Assembly (NCBI RefSeq): GCF_003130795.1
Contig: NZ_CP029357.1
Location: forward strand, 608,414 to 672,413
Source of the DNA: Azospirillum thermophilum
Lineage (GTDB): Bacteria > Pseudomonadota > Alphaproteobacteria > Azospirillales > Azospirillaceae
DNA: 64,000 nucleotides
Direction: 5' to 3'
This document shows, piece after piece, positions 16,287-25,194 of this stretch. The first letter of the stretch is position 1, and each line of letters opens with the position of its first letter. The position numbers were made by a program, and so were the translations under genes. The notes beneath the pieces are model-generated. The model was given only the letters and a program-made list of their open reading frames with translations, was not told the origin of the DNA and did no database searches.

Positions 16287-17299
16287 ACCACCACCCGCAC
16301 CGCGCGCGCCTCCCGCGGGGACAGGCCGAAGCGCCGCTTGAAGGCGGTGGAGAAGTTGGCGGGGTTGTCGTAGCCGGCGGCGTAGGCGGCCTCCGTCACC
16401 GTCACGCCGTCGCGCTCCAGCAGGCGGCGCGCCCGGTCCATCCGCAGGCTGCGGTGATAGTCGGCGACGGTGGTGCCGTAGACGGCCCGGAACAGGCGTT
16501 GCAGGACGCTGACGCTCATTCCGGCATGGCGGGCGATGTCCTCCAGGCGGGGGCAGGCGCCGTCCTGCGCGTGGAGATAGTCGCGCACCCGCCGGATGCG
16601 GGCCAGGTCCCGTTCGCCGGGCGTCCGGCCGCCGGACGGATCGCCCGCCCCGCCGGAGAGCACCGCCAGCAGCTCGGCCACCAGTTCCAGCGCGTGGCTT
16701 TCCAGATAGAGCCCCTCCAGCGACGGCCGGTAGGGCGTCGGGCCGGTCAGCCGCTCCGCCAGCCGGATCTGGCCCGCCGAGGGCGCCCAGCCGGCGCTCG
16801 CCCCATGGGTTTCGGCGAAAAGGCGCAGCCGGCGGTCGGCGGCCAGCGGATCGTCCGCCAGCCAGTCGGGCGGCACGTTGATCGACAGCTTGCGCACCCG
16901 GTTGCCGCGCATGCCGCGGCGGATGAACAGGTCCGGCTCCGCCCGCGCCAGCAGGAACACCTTCGGCCCCGTGCCGGCCGTTATGCGGAAGCGGCGGTCG
17001 CCGAGCGAGATGTCGGCGTCGCCACGCAGGAACAGCGCGACCGTCAGCCCCGGCTTCGCGGCCGCGTGCGTCGTCAGGTCGACGGCGTCCGTCGCGTCGG
17101 TGGCGTGCAGCGACAGGCCGCAGCGCATGGACATCAGGCGGAACCGTCCATGCAGGACGGGATCCTCCGGCTTGAGGTCCGGCGCCGTCAGCGCCGGCAC
17201 GGGGCCGTCGCCGCGGCGCAGGACGCCCATCAGGTCGCGATAGGTCAGGCAGGCGGCGGGAAGGCTGTCGGCCCGGCCGCCGTCGTCTGGCTTGGTCAT
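16283..17299 (-). CDS. AraC-family regulator of the TonB receptor
   Basis: A 338-residue protein. The C-terminal third holds the double AraC HTH (LEDIARHAGMSVSVLQRLFR, and VTVTEAAYAAGYDNPANFST), ending in FSTAFKRRFGLSPREAR. The N-terminal two thirds are a poorly conserved ligand domain. GGGAG precedes the ATG at 17299. The gene is divergent from a TonB-dependent receptor, the arrangement seen for PchR/AlcR-like siderophore regulators, so a ferric siderophore or heme ligand is plausible. Confidence 0.88.
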   Translation of the reverse strand: MTKPDDGGRADSLPAACLTYRDLMGVLRRGDGPVPALTAPDLKPEDPVLHGRFRLMSMRCGLSLHATDATDAVDLTTHAAAKPGLTVALFLRGDADISLGDRRFRITAGTGPKVFLLARAEPDLFIRRGMRGNRVRKLSINVPPDWLADDPLAADRRLRLFAETHGASAGWAPSAGQIRLAERLTGPTPYRPSLEGLYLESHALELVAELLAVLSGGAGDPSGGRTPGERDLARIRRVRDYLHAQDGACPRLEDIARHAGMSVSVLQRLFRAVYGTTVADYHRSLRMDRARRLLERDGVTVTEAAYAAGYDNPANFSTAFKRRFGLSPREARAVRVVV

Positions 17300-17428
17300 G
17301 TCACTCCCCCGTCTTCGACCGGCCCGCAAAGATCTTCGACCGTCCGGCAAAGGCGCCCCTCCGCCAAAAGGGCTATACCGGCGTCGTGGCGGCCGGCCAC
17401 GCCGAAGGCCCGGTCGCCGTCGAGAATT

Positions 17429-17449
17429 GCGAGTAATTCTTATTATCGC
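17429..17449. promoter_or_regulatory. Candidate Fur box upstream of the TonB receptor
   Basis: GCGAGTAATTCTTATTATCGC lies 59 bp before the receptor gene. Read on the other strand it begins GCGATAATAAGAATTA, close to the GATAATNATAATNATTATC pattern of Fur sites. It is the only AT-rich element of the divergent region. Iron repression is inferred. Confidence 0.5.
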
Positions 17450-17507
17450 TAACACAGCAGAGAAGCCGCCGTCCAGAGCGGGCGCCGGCCGGAGAGGATG
17501 ACCAGCC

Positions 17508-19550
17508 ATGACCATGCCGTGCGGTGCCGGGCGAGACCCGCGGACTCCTGAGACGACCGGGCCGGGACAGCGGGCCGCCGGGGGCAAGGCGCTGCTGCTC
17601 GCCACCTCCATCCTGGTGCCGCTGGCGCTGGCCGGCCGGGCCGAGGCGCAGCAGCAGCCGGGCGCCCTGACCCTGCAGCCGGTCCAGGTGGAGGGCGCCG
17701 CCGTCCGCGACATCGAGACGACCGGCGCCATCCCGCAGGAGAAGATCGACCGCGAGCAGCCGCTGACCCTGCAGAAGCTGTTCCGGGACGAGCCCGCCGT
17801 CACCGTGCCGAGCGGCAGCACCGCGTCGCAGAAGCTCTATGTCCACGGGCTGGACCAGGCGAAGCTGAACGTGACCGTGGACGGCGCGCCGCAACGCAAC
17901 AACGTCTGGCACCACAACGGCAACCTGACGCTCGACCCCATCTTCCTGAAGTCGGCGGAGGTCCAGGCCGGCGTGTCGCCCGCCGATTCCGGCTTCGGGG
18001 CGCTGGGCGGCTCCGTGCGCTTCACGACCAAGGACGCCCGCGACATGCTGCTGCCCGGCCGGGAGACCGGCGGCACCGTCGTCCTGGGCTACGACACCAA
18101 CTCCAGGACCTTCCGCACCACCGGCGCCGGCTATGGGGTGAAGGACGGGTTCGAGCTGCTGGGCATCGGCACCGTCGCCCGCGGCAAGGACTACGAGAAC
18201 GGCCACGGCCGCAAGGAGGCCGGCACCGCCACCGACCTGATGAGCGGGCTCGGCAAGCTGGCCTATGAATCCGCCGACGGGCACCGCGTCCATGCCTCGA
18301 TCGAGCGGGTGGAGGACGAAGGGACGCGCCGCCTGCGCCCCAACATGGGCTTCATCAACAACGCCACCGGCCGGCTGCTGAACCACACCAGGGCGACGCG
18401 CACCACCGCCACGGCCGGCTACAGGACGACCAAGCCGACCGACCTGTTCGATCCCGACATCAACGTCTACTACAACAGGAACGGGCTGGACCGGCCGAAC
18501 GAGAACCGGCTGCCCACCCCCCACGGCGACTTCAAGGCCGAGGTGGAGAGCATCGGCGGCACGATCAGGAACAGCTTCGCCATCCCCACGGGCAGGCTGA
18601 CCGCCGGCGTCGACTTCAACCGGGACGAGGTGTCGCTGGAGCGCTTCCACTTCCCGACCGACGCCAGCGAGCGCATCACCACCATCGGCGGCTTCGTCCA
18701 GGCGCGGCTGTCGCCGGTGGAGCGGCTGCGCCTGTCGACCGGCCTGCGGATCGACCACCAGAGCTACCGCGCGGTGGACGGCCAGACCTTCGACAACACC
18801 GGCCTCAGCCCCAACATCTCGGCGGAAGTCGACGTCGGCGGCGGCGTCACCGCCTTCGCGGGCTACGCCTATGTCTGGGGCGGGCTGGAGATGGTGGAGA
18901 CGGCGCTGTTCCATGCCAACAACTACCGCTATTCGCCGGACCTCCGACCGACCGCCGCCCACACCATGCGCGGCGGGCTGCGCTATGCCGACGGCGGACT
19001 GACGATGGAGGGCGCGCTGTTCCGCACCCTGATCGACAACCCGCTGGACATGAACTACACCACGCTGCGGCGGATCAACGGCCAGGACCTGAAGAGCCAG
19101 GGCTTCGACCTGTCGGCCGGCTACCGGTGGGCGAACGCGGGCGTCAACGCCAAGTACGCGCACAGCGACGTCACCTATGGCGGCCGCATGGTGCTGCCCA
19201 GCGACTACAACACCGGCGCCCCGGTGGGCGACATGCTGACGCTGGCCGGCCGCTACACCGTCGAGGACTGGCGCCTGACGCTGGGCGCCTCGTCGGAGTT
19301 CGCCTTCAAGATCAAGGACGATGCGTTGCGCGCCGCCGGCTTCGGCTCGCTGAGGGCATATCAGGTCGCGAACCTGTCCGCCGAGTGGCAGCCGGCGCCC
19401 TCCCTCGCCAACTGGACCCTGCGGGCGGAGGCGAACAACATCTTCGACCAGGCCTATTCCGCCCGCTCCACCTATGGGCAGACCTCGGTCATCACGCCGG
19501 TGCTGTCGCAGGGACGGACCTTCTACCTGTCCTCGACCGTCAAGTTCTGA
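17508..19550 (+). CDS. TonB-dependent outer membrane receptor (heme/siderophore type)
   Basis: A 680-residue receptor. It has a long N-terminal region with a hydrophobic signal (ALLLATSILVPLALAGRAEA), a plug domain with LTLQKLFRDEPAVTVPSGST, VTVDGAPQRNNVWHHNGNLT and SGFGALGGSVRFTTKDARD, and a 22-strand barrel ending with the terminal Phe of TYLSSTVKF-like outer-membrane proteins (FYLSSTVKF). The plug pattern resembles the hemoglobin/heme receptor class more than ferrichrome receptors. Neighbours are the divergent AraC regulator, a Fur-like box and a DUF2218 gene, all consistent with iron uptake. The start at 17508 is the first ATG before the signal; the first 25 residues are unusually polar. 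Confidence 0.9.
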   Translation: MTMPCGAGRDPRTPETTGPGQRAAGGKALLLATSILVPLALAGRAEAQQQPGALTLQPVQVEGAAVRDIETTGAIPQEKIDREQPLTLQKLFRDEPAVTVPSGSTASQKLYVHGLDQAKLNVTVDGAPQRNNVWHHNGNLTLDPIFLKSAEVQAGVSPADSGFGALGGSVRFTTKDARDMLLPGRETGGTVVLGYDTNSRTFRTTGAGYGVKDGFELLGIGTVARGKDYENGHGRKEAGTATDLMSGLGKLAYESADGHRVHASIERVEDEGTRRLRPNMGFINNATGRLLNHTRATRTTATAGYRTTKPTDLFDPDINVYYNRNGLDRPNENRLPTPHGDFKAEVESIGGTIRNSFAIPTGRLTAGVDFNRDEVSLERFHFPTDASERITTIGGFVQARLSPVERLRLSTGLRIDHQSYRAVDGQTFDNTGLSPNISAEVDVGGGVTAFAGYAYVWGGLEMVETALFHANNYRYSPDLRPTAAHTMRGGLRYADGGLTMEGALFRTLIDNPLDMNYTTLRRINGQDLKSQGFDLSAGYRWANAGVNAKYAHSDVTYGGRMVLPSDYNTGAPVGDMLTLAGRYTVEDWRLTLGASSEFAFKIKDDALRAAGFGSLRAYQVANLSAEWQPAPSLANWTLRAEANNIFDQAYSARSTYGQTSVITPVLSQGRTFYLSSTVKF

Positions 19551-19611
19551 CGGCGCCCCCACAGCCATCAGCGACAAGACGGCCATCAACGACAACAGGG
19601 GAGGAAACGCC

Positions 19612-19902
19612 ATGCCGGTGCAGCAGGCCCGGGTCGGCACCGCGCTGGCCAGCCGCTATCTGGTCCAGCTCTGCAAGCACTTCGCCCACAAGATCCCGGT
19701 GGAGTATGACGGGCGGCGGGGCCGCGCCGACTTCCCCTGGGGCGTCTGCCACATGACGGCCGGCGACGACACGCTGGACCTGCGCTGCGAGGCGCCGGAC
19801 GCGCAGGGACTGGACCGGGTGAAGGCGGTGGTGGACGACCACCTCCGCCGCTTCGCCTGGCGCGAGACGCCGGTGTTGAGCTGGGAGGAGCCGGCGGGCT
19901 GA
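19612..19902 (+). CDS. DUF2218 domain protein
   Basis: A 96-residue protein with the DUF2218 pattern: SRYLVQLCKHFAHKIPVEYD, CHMTAGDDTLDLRCEAPD and a helical segment LDRVKAVVDDHLRRFAWRE. GGGGAGGAAACGCC stands before the ATG at 19612. DUF2218 genes commonly lie next to siderophore receptors or esterases; the biochemical role is unknown. It follows the TonB receptor by 61 bp and is probably co-transcribed. Confidence 0.85.
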   Translation: MPVQQARVGTALASRYLVQLCKHFAHKIPVEYDGRRGRADFPWGVCHMTAGDDTLDLRCEAPDAQGLDRVKAVVDDHLRRFAWRETPVLSWEEPAG

Positions 19903-19924
19903 CGGCCCCTCCCTCGCGCAGGGT

Positions 19925-20473
19925 TCACCCCATCTCGCTGTCGGCGTGGCAGCCTTCCAGCAGCGGATAGCCGGTGGGGCTCGGCAGGTCGTAGTGCCAC
20001 CACTCGTGCGGGTTGAAGTTGAAGCCGCACAGCGCCATCAGCCCGGCGAGCCGCAGCCGGTTGGCCTGGGCCTCCACCGGAATGTCGGTGCGGCCGTGGA
20101 ACGACTGCTCCGACATGTCGTCGAAGCCGGTGCCCATGTCCAGTTCCCGCCCCTCGGCATCGGCGAGCGTCAGGTCGACCGCGATGCCGCGGGTGTGGTT
20201 GGACCCCAGCGACGGGTCGGCGATGAAGGTGGCGTCGGGCAGCGCCGCCCACAGCCTGCGTTGCGCGAAGGCGGGGCGGTAGGCGTCGAACACCCGCAGC
20301 CGCAGCCCCTGCGCCCGGGCGAGGTCGGCGGCATGCGTCAGCGCGGCATGCGCCACGGGATGCAGATAGGCGATGGCGGTCCGGTAGATCGGCTCGCCGG
20401 TGATGTTGTTGGCCGTCGCATAGCGCAGATCGAGGTCGATCGCGGGGTGGACGACGCGCAGAAGCTCCATCAT
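19925..20473 (-). CDS. ddpX: D-alanyl-D-alanine dipeptidase (VanX/DdpX type)
   Basis: A 182-residue zinc peptidase of the M15 family. It contains the substrate arginine in FDAYRPAF (Arg66), the zinc motif SNHTRGIAVDLTL (His93, Asp100) and the catalytic EWWHYDLPS (Glu157, His160). VanX/DdpX enzymes split D-Ala-D-Ala, in non-resistant bacteria as nutrient scavengers or in peptidoglycan turnover. Two adjacent ATGs (20473, 20470) follow GAGG. The gene lies about 150 bp downstream of iolB on the same strand; nothing else in the window suggests glycopeptide resistance. Confidence 0.88.
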   Translation of the reverse strand: MMELLRVVHPAIDLDLRYATANNITGEPIYRTAIAYLHPVAHAALTHAADLARAQGLRLRVFDAYRPAFAQRRLWAALPDATFIADPSLGSNHTRGIAVDLTLADAEGRELDMGTGFDDMSEQSFHGRTDIPVEAQANRLRLAGLMALCGFNFNPHEWWHYDLPSPTGYPLLEGCHADSEMG

Positions 20474-20622
20474 GTCCTCGGCACAGGGGGGCACAGGGTC
20501 GGCTCGGGAAGGTCCGGCGCCGGTCCAGCGGTCCGGACTTTCCTTCTCCCCCAGCTTCTCCCACGGCGGCCGGCCGGGCTCAACCGCTGTTCCCTCAAGC
20601 CTGCCCGCCGCCGGCGGCCGGG

Positions 20623-21432
20623 TCACGAGGCCCGCATCAGCCAGCGGTGTTCCGGCGCCGTGTTGAAATGCCAGGCGCGGCGCGGGCCGGCCATCACGTT
20701 CAGGTAATAGCCGGTGTAGCCGTGGGCGACGCCGACCGGATGGTAGCCGCGCGGCACCATCACGAGGTCGCCGTCCTCCACCGCCATCGCCTCGTCCAGC
20801 GAGCGGTCGTCGGTGTAGACGCGCTGGAAGGCGAAGCCCTGCGGCGGGTCGATCCGGTGATAGTAGGTCTCCTCCAGTAGCGTCTCCGCCGTGCCGTCGT
20901 CGAGGTCGTGCTTGTGCGGCGGGTAGCTCGACCAGTTGCCGGGCGGCGTGACGACCTCCACCACCAGCAGGCTGTCGGCGGGCTTGGTCTCCGGCAGGAT
21001 GTCGAAGACATGGCGCGTGTTGCTGCCGGCGCCGCGGACCGAGGCGGCGACGTCCTCCGGCCGGATCAGCCGGACCGGCAGACCGCCGCCATGGCCGGGG
21101 GCGGTGCAGACCGCCAGCTCCAGCGCGGTGGTCGCCCGCACCTGCCAGCCGGCGCCCTGCGGGACATAGATGGCGTAGGGCCGCTTGTCCTCGAAGGGGG
21201 ACGTGCGCTCGCCGAGGCCGGACCATTCCTCGCGCCCGGCCATGGCGTCGCCCTTGCCGGAGACGAAGACGAGGCAGCTTTCGCGGCCCGGATCGCTGCC
21301 GGAAACCGTCTGTCCGGGGTCGAGCCGGTAGAGATCGAACCCGACATGCTCCCACCCCGCCGATTGCGGCGTGACATGGTGGACCCGCCCGGCGGCGTCC
21401 GGCGCATGGTTGCGCAGCAGCAGCTTGCTCAT
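20623..21432 (-). CDS. iolB: 5-deoxy-glucuronate isomerase
   Basis: A 269-residue cupin protein. Hallmarks are LVVEVVTPPGNWSSYPPHKH (metal-binding histidines), LLEETYYHRIDPPQGFAFQR, and the C-terminal VMVPRGYHPVGVAHGYTGYY. IolB converts 5-deoxy-D-glucuronate to 2-deoxy-5-keto-gluconate in inositol degradation. GGAAAGG precedes the ATG at 21432. It is separated from the rest of the iol genes by a 505-bp gap with its own regulatory sites, so it has its own promoter. Confidence 0.95.
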   Translation of the reverse strand: MSKLLLRNHAPDAAGRVHHVTPQSAGWEHVGFDLYRLDPGQTVSGSDPGRESCLVFVSGKGDAMAGREEWSGLGERTSPFEDKRPYAIYVPQGAGWQVRATTALELAVCTAPGHGGGLPVRLIRPEDVAASVRGAGSNTRHVFDILPETKPADSLLVVEVVTPPGNWSSYPPHKHDLDDGTAETLLEETYYHRIDPPQGFAFQRVYTDDRSLDEAMAVEDGDLVMVPRGYHPVGVAHGYTGYYLNVMAGPRRAWHFNTAPEHRWLMRAS

Positions 21433-21538
21433 GGTCAGCCTTTCCATCCCGGTTTTCCCGTTTCGCCTCCGCACGGCCTGACCGGCCGGCGGAGGCCGGT
21501 TCTGGGCGGAACTGTACATTCCATCCAACGTCATTCAT

Positions 21539-21552
21539 AGAATTTATTTTCT
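21539..21552. promoter_or_regulatory. IolR-type palindrome, iolB site 1
   Basis: AGAA-TTTATT-TTCT, 107 bp upstream of the iolB start codon, fits RGAA-N6-TTCY. The published rhizobial IolR consensus, as I recall it, is GGAA-N6-TTCC. Confidence 0.55.
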
Positions 21553-21612
21553 GAATCCGCCGTCGTTCCGGCCGAATGAGGGGCGGGCGGACCGATGGTT
21601 CGACGGAGGGAT

Positions 21613-21626
21613 AGAATACAAATTCC
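21613..21626. promoter_or_regulatory. IolR-type palindrome, iolB site 2
   Basis: AGAA-TACAAA-TTCC, 74 bp (about seven helical turns) from site 1, so a looped or cooperative complex is possible. Confidence 0.55.
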
Positions 21627-21885
21627 CTCTTGAAACGTATTCCAGGATCGTGTTCTATCGATCTGCCCCGCCGCCCGCTCGCGGCGCCCAGGCGGGGGCC
21701 TTCCACCGGAATGGTCCCTTGGCCCGGACGATCGGCGGCGATGGACGATCCGGTTTCTCCCGAAGTTGCCGGTCCTGCGCGAGACGGCGCCCTTCCCCGG
21801 GGCAGCCGCGCAGGTCCCGACTTCGGCCCCAACCCAGGTCCGGGCCTCCGCGACGTGGCCTGTGTTGCGTGGTTCCTCGGTTGCG

Positions 21886-21958
21886 TCTGCCTCTTGCTAT
21901 CTCCTGGCAGAGGTTACCTGATGGCCGGACGGTCCCCCTACCGTCCGGCCTTTTCTTT
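21886..21958 (+). ncRNA. 3' part of a candidate small RNA with orphan terminator
   Basis: Two hairpins in series on the plus strand. The first (TCTGCC 21886-21891, GGCAGA 21906-21911) exposes a loop with an anti-Shine-Dalgarno-like CTCCT. The second is a perfect 11-bp stem (GGCCGGACGGT 21923-21933 and its complement 21940-21950) followed by TTTTCTTT, a canonical terminator. All flanking genes are on the minus strand, so this ends a plus-strand transcript with no protein gene. It overlaps the last codons of rpiR in antisense. A 5' end was not identified; a weak TTGAAA-N17-TTCTAT lies at 21630-21658. Confidence 0.45.
21923..21958 (+). terminator. Strong intrinsic terminator between iolB and rpiR
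   Basis: An 11-bp GC-rich stem, CCCCCT loop and TTTTCTTT tail. The tail exists only on the plus strand; on the minus strand the hairpin is followed by ATCAGG, so it does not serve rpiR by the classical mechanism. Confidence 0.8.
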
Positions 21959-22783
21959 GTCGAGCCGCTGGCCGAGCGCCACGATCAGGCTGACCGCCAG
22001 GCACATGGTGGCGGTGAGCGAGCGGAAGCCCTTCACCTGCGCATCCTCCACCGCCAGCGTCACGACGGCGAGCGGCATGATCGGGCTCAGCGTCCCGTCG
22101 GTGATCCCCAGCACCGAGACGCCGTTGCCGGCGGCGAGCCGGCAGATCTCCACCGTGTCCTCCGAATAGGGCTTGAAGCTGATCGCCACCAGCAGGTCGC
22201 GGTCGCCGATGGCCTGCACCTGCTGGCGCAGCATGCCGCCCAGCCCGTCGAGCAGGACGGTGCGCCGGCCGAGCCGCCCCAGCGCGTAGCCGAGATAGGC
22301 CGCCACCGGAAAGGAGCGGCGCTGGCCCATGACGTAGATGTGGTCGGCCCGCTCCAGCAGATCGAGCGCCCGCTCGATCTCGGCGCCCGACAGTTCCTGC
22401 CGCAGGTGCTGCAGCGCGTTGATGCCGGCGTCGATGAAATGCTCCACCACCCGGCCGGCGTCGGTCAGGCCCGGCCCGCCGTCGGCCAGCGCGCGGATGC
22501 GCTCCTTGTAGTTGGGCATGTTGTCGGTGAGGCGGCTGCGGAAGACGCGCTGCATCTCCGTGAAGCCCTCGTAGCCCAGCGACTTGGAGAAGCGGATCAG
22601 GGCGGAGGGCTGGACGCCCGCCTGCTCCGCGATCTGCGCCACGGTCTGCAGCGCCATGTCGTTGGGATTGGACAGCGCGAACTCGGCGATCTGCCGCAGG
22701 CGCGGGCTGAGGCTGTTCTGGCGCTGCGCGATGGCGGCCTGGAGAGCGGTGAAGCTCGCCGGGGCGTCGGTCTCTGGCTCCAT
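21938..22783 (-). CDS. iolR: RpiR/IolR-family regulator of inositol genes
   Basis: A 281-residue protein. N-terminal HTH_6 domain (IAEFALSNPNDMALQTVAQI, then AGVQPSALIRFSKSLGY) and a C-terminal SIS sugar-phosphate domain (ADHIYVMGQRRSFPVAAYLG, and LLVAISFKPYSEDTVEI). RpiR-type IolR represses iol genes in alphaproteobacteria. Its location inside the iol island, and RGAA-N6-TTCY sites before it and before iolB, iolC and iolD, support this name. The ATG at 22783 has only a weak ribosome site. Confidence 0.88.
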   Translation of the reverse strand: MEPETDAPASFTALQAAIAQRQNSLSPRLRQIAEFALSNPNDMALQTVAQIAEQAGVQPSALIRFSKSLGYEGFTEMQRVFRSRLTDNMPNYKERIRALADGGPGLTDAGRVVEHFIDAGINALQHLRQELSGAEIERALDLLERADHIYVMGQRRSFPVAAYLGYALGRLGRRTVLLDGLGGMLRQQVQAIGDRDLLVAISFKPYSEDTVEICRLAAGNGVSVLGITDGTLSPIMPLAVVTLAVEDAQVKGFRSLTATMCLAVSLIVALGQRLDKEKAGR

Positions 22784-22835
22784 GGGATCGGTGTCGGCCT
22801 GTCGGTGGGGCGCATGTCGGCGCGGGTTGCCCGGT

Positions 22836-22849
22836 AGAATAAATGTTCC
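22836..22849. promoter_or_regulatory. IolR-type palindrome upstream of iolR
   Basis: AGAA-TAAATG-TTCC, 53 bp before the iolR start, suggesting autoregulation. Confidence 0.55.
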
Positions 22850-22994
22850 CGCCGCGGGGACCAAGCCCCTTGTGCCCGGCAGCCGCCCCGCCCCCCGGGA
22901 ATCGGCATGGCCGTGACGGGGCACGGCCATGTCGGTCTTTGTCCGGACAGGATGGGGCGGACAGGATGGACGGGCCGGACGGCAGATGCCGCGC

Positions 22995-24002
22995 CTATCG
23001 CACCGCCACGTCCGACACCCGCACGATGGCGCCGGTCTCCAGCGAGCGGATGGCGGCCTCCGCCAGACGCTGGGCCTCGCGGCCTTCCCGGAAGCTCGAC
23101 AGCGGCGTGGCGCCGGTCTCGACGCAATCGACGAAATGGTCGATCTCGGCGAGATAGGCTTCGCGGTAGCGCTCGATGAAGAAGTCCAGCACGGGGTCCT
23201 GCGCCGCGGTACGGGCGGCGCCCCAGGCTTCCACCGTGGTGGCGCGGCGGTTGCCGGCCTGCAGCATCCCCTCGGAGCCGAAGGCCTCCACCCGCTGGTC
23301 GTAGCCGTAGACGCTGCGCCGGCTGTTGTTGATGTGGACGAGCGCGCCGGAGGCCGCCCGCAGCACGATCATGGCGGCGTCGATGTCGCCCTCCGCCCCG
23401 ATGGCCGGGTCGATCAGGTTGGCGCCCATCGCCTGCACCTCGACGATGTCGCCGGCCAGATAGCGGGCCATGTCGAAGTCGTGGATGGTCATGTCGCGGA
23501 ACAGCCCGCCGGAGCGCTTGACGTAGGCGGCCGGCGGCGGCGCCGGGTCGCGGCTGGTGATGACCACCTGCTCCAGCCGGCCGATCTCGCCGGCCTGGAT
23601 GCGGTCGCGCACCGCCTTGAAGGAGGGGTCGAAGCGGCGGTTGAAGCCGATCATCACCAGCGGGTTCAGCGGCGCGATCTCCGCCCAGCAGGCCTCGACC
23701 CGGCCCATGTCCAGGTCGATCGGCTTCTCGCACAGCACCGGCTTGCCGGCCTTCGCCCCGGCGGCGATCAGGTCGACATGGGTGTCGGTCGAGGAGGCGA
23801 TGAACAGGGCGTCCACCGCCGGATCGGCCAGCACCTCCTCGGCCGTGCGGGCGACGCGGGCGCCGACCGCCGCCGCGGTCTCCTCAGCCGCCGTGGTGGC
23901 GACGTCCTGGACGACCGTCACGTCGGCGCGGGGATGGGCCTTGATGTTGCGGGCATGCATGCGGCCGATGCGACCACAGCCGATGACGGCGAAGCGAACC
24001 AT
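22995..24002 (-). CDS. iolG: Inositol 2-dehydrogenase (Gfo/Idh/MocA)
   Basis: A 335-residue NAD-dependent oxidoreductase. Rossmann motif VIGCGRIGRMHARNIKAH, the catalytic lysine in LCEKPIDLD, the substrate-loop RRFDPSFKAVRDRI, and GLFRDMTIHDFDMARYLAGD with the catalytic Asp/His. These match inositol 2-dehydrogenase, which oxidises myo-inositol to scyllo-inosose. AGGAG precedes the ATG at 24002. It ends the minus-strand run that starts at iolD, before the iolR gap. Confidence 0.92.
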   Translation of the reverse strand: MVRFAVIGCGRIGRMHARNIKAHPRADVTVVQDVATTAAEETAAAVGARVARTAEEVLADPAVDALFIASSTDTHVDLIAAGAKAGKPVLCEKPIDLDMGRVEACWAEIAPLNPLVMIGFNRRFDPSFKAVRDRIQAGEIGRLEQVVITSRDPAPPPAAYVKRSGGLFRDMTIHDFDMARYLAGDIVEVQAMGANLIDPAIGAEGDIDAAMIVLRAASGALVHINNSRRSVYGYDQRVEAFGSEGMLQAGNRRATTVEAWGAARTAAQDPVLDFFIERYREAYLAEIDHFVDCVETGATPLSSFREGREAQRLAEAAIRSLETGAIVRVSDVAVR

Positions 24003-24040
24003 TGGGGAACTCCTGGATAGGCGGTTCTTGGTTTCGGGGA

Positions 24041-25168
24041 TCAGACCGACCGGACGTCGATCCAGCAGCGGTCGCGGTGCGAACGGTGGATGGCCTCCGC
24101 CACCCGCTCCACCTCGCAGGCTTCGCGGAAGTCGGGACCGGCGGCGGACGTGCCGGCGATGGCCTCGACCAGCGCCTTGACCTCGATGGCCTTCAGGTCG
24201 TTGAAGCCGATCTGGTGGCCGGGCGCCGGGCAGAAGGCGCCATAATCGCCGTGCTCCGGCCCGGCGGCGATCAGGGTGTAGCCCTCCCGCCCGCGCCGGC
24301 CGCCGGCGGTGTAGAGCCGCAGCTCGTTGAAGCGCTCCTGCGTGAAGGCGATGGAGCCGCGGGTGCCGGTCAGCTCGAAGGCGAGCTGCATCTTGCGGCC
24401 CTGCGCGATCCAGCTCGCGGTCAGGCTTCCCGTGGCGCCGCCGGCGAACTCGACCAGCGCATGGGCCTGATCGTCGACGGTGACGGACTTGCGTTCGGTG
24501 GAACCGGGAGCGGCCGGGCGGCTGCCGTGGACGGTGTGCAGCCGGCCGGAGACGGCGGTGATCTCGCCGGCGAGGTGCCGGGCCATGGCGATGATGTGGC
24601 TGCCGATGTCGGCCAGCGCGCCGCCGGCATTGTCCGGCTCGCAGCGCCAGCCGTAGGGCTGGTCGGGGTCGGCCATGAAATCCTCGGCATGGATGCCGCG
24701 GAAGCCGGTGACCTCGCCGATCTCGCCGCCCTGCACGATCTCGCGGGCGAGCGCGATCATCGGGTTCTTCAGGTAATTGAACCCCACCAGCGTCACCACC
24801 CCGCGGGCTTCCGCCGCCGCGGTCATGGCGCGGGCGTCGGCCAGCGTGGTCGCCAGCGGCTTCTCGCAATAGACATGCTTGCCGGCGGCGATGGCGGCGA
24901 GCGCGATCGGCGCGTGCAGCCGGTTCGGCGTGGTGACGGCGACCACATCCACCGCCGGGTCCTCGACCAGCCGGCGCCAGTCGCCGGTGTGGCGGCGGAA
25001 GCCGAGCGCGGCGGCCGATGCGCGCGCGGTCTCCTCGTCCCGGTCGGCGAGGATGTCGAGGACCGGGGCGAGCGGCAGGTCGAACAGGCCGCCCACCGCG
25101 CGGAAGGCCTGGGCGTGGGCGCGGCCCATGAAGCCGCTGCCGACCAGCCCGACGTTGAGTGTCTTCAT
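24041..25168 (-). CDS. Second Gfo/Idh/MocA oxidoreductase of the iol island
   Basis: A 375-residue protein paralogous to iolG: LVGSGFMGRAHAQAFRAVGG, HVYCEKPLATTL, GFNYLKNPMIALAREI and GGALADIGSHIIAMARHLAG. It is longer than iolG and closer to the branch that handles other inositol isomers (scyllo- or D-chiro-inositol) or glycoside derivatives. Its position between the transporter permease and iolG makes a role in feeding another inositol form into the pathway likely. The substrate is not readable from sequence. Confidence 0.85.
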   Translation of the reverse strand: MKTLNVGLVGSGFMGRAHAQAFRAVGGLFDLPLAPVLDILADRDEETARASAAALGFRRHTGDWRRLVEDPAVDVVAVTTPNRLHAPIALAAIAAGKHVYCEKPLATTLADARAMTAAAEARGVVTLVGFNYLKNPMIALAREIVQGGEIGEVTGFRGIHAEDFMADPDQPYGWRCEPDNAGGALADIGSHIIAMARHLAGEITAVSGRLHTVHGSRPAAPGSTERKSVTVDDQAHALVEFAGGATGSLTASWIAQGRKMQLAFELTGTRGSIAFTQERFNELRLYTAGGRRGREGYTLIAAGPEHGDYGAFCPAPGHQIGFNDLKAIEVKALVEAIAGTSAAGPDFREACEVERVAEAIHRSHRDRCWIDVRSV

Positions 25169-25194
25169 GACGGGATCCGTTTCCTTGCGACCGG

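Noticed and set aside
19925..21832. One 635-codon minus-strand frame covering ddpX and the iolB region
   Set aside because: Only its last 182 codons (ddpX) carry motifs. The upstream part is out of frame with the real iolB gene.
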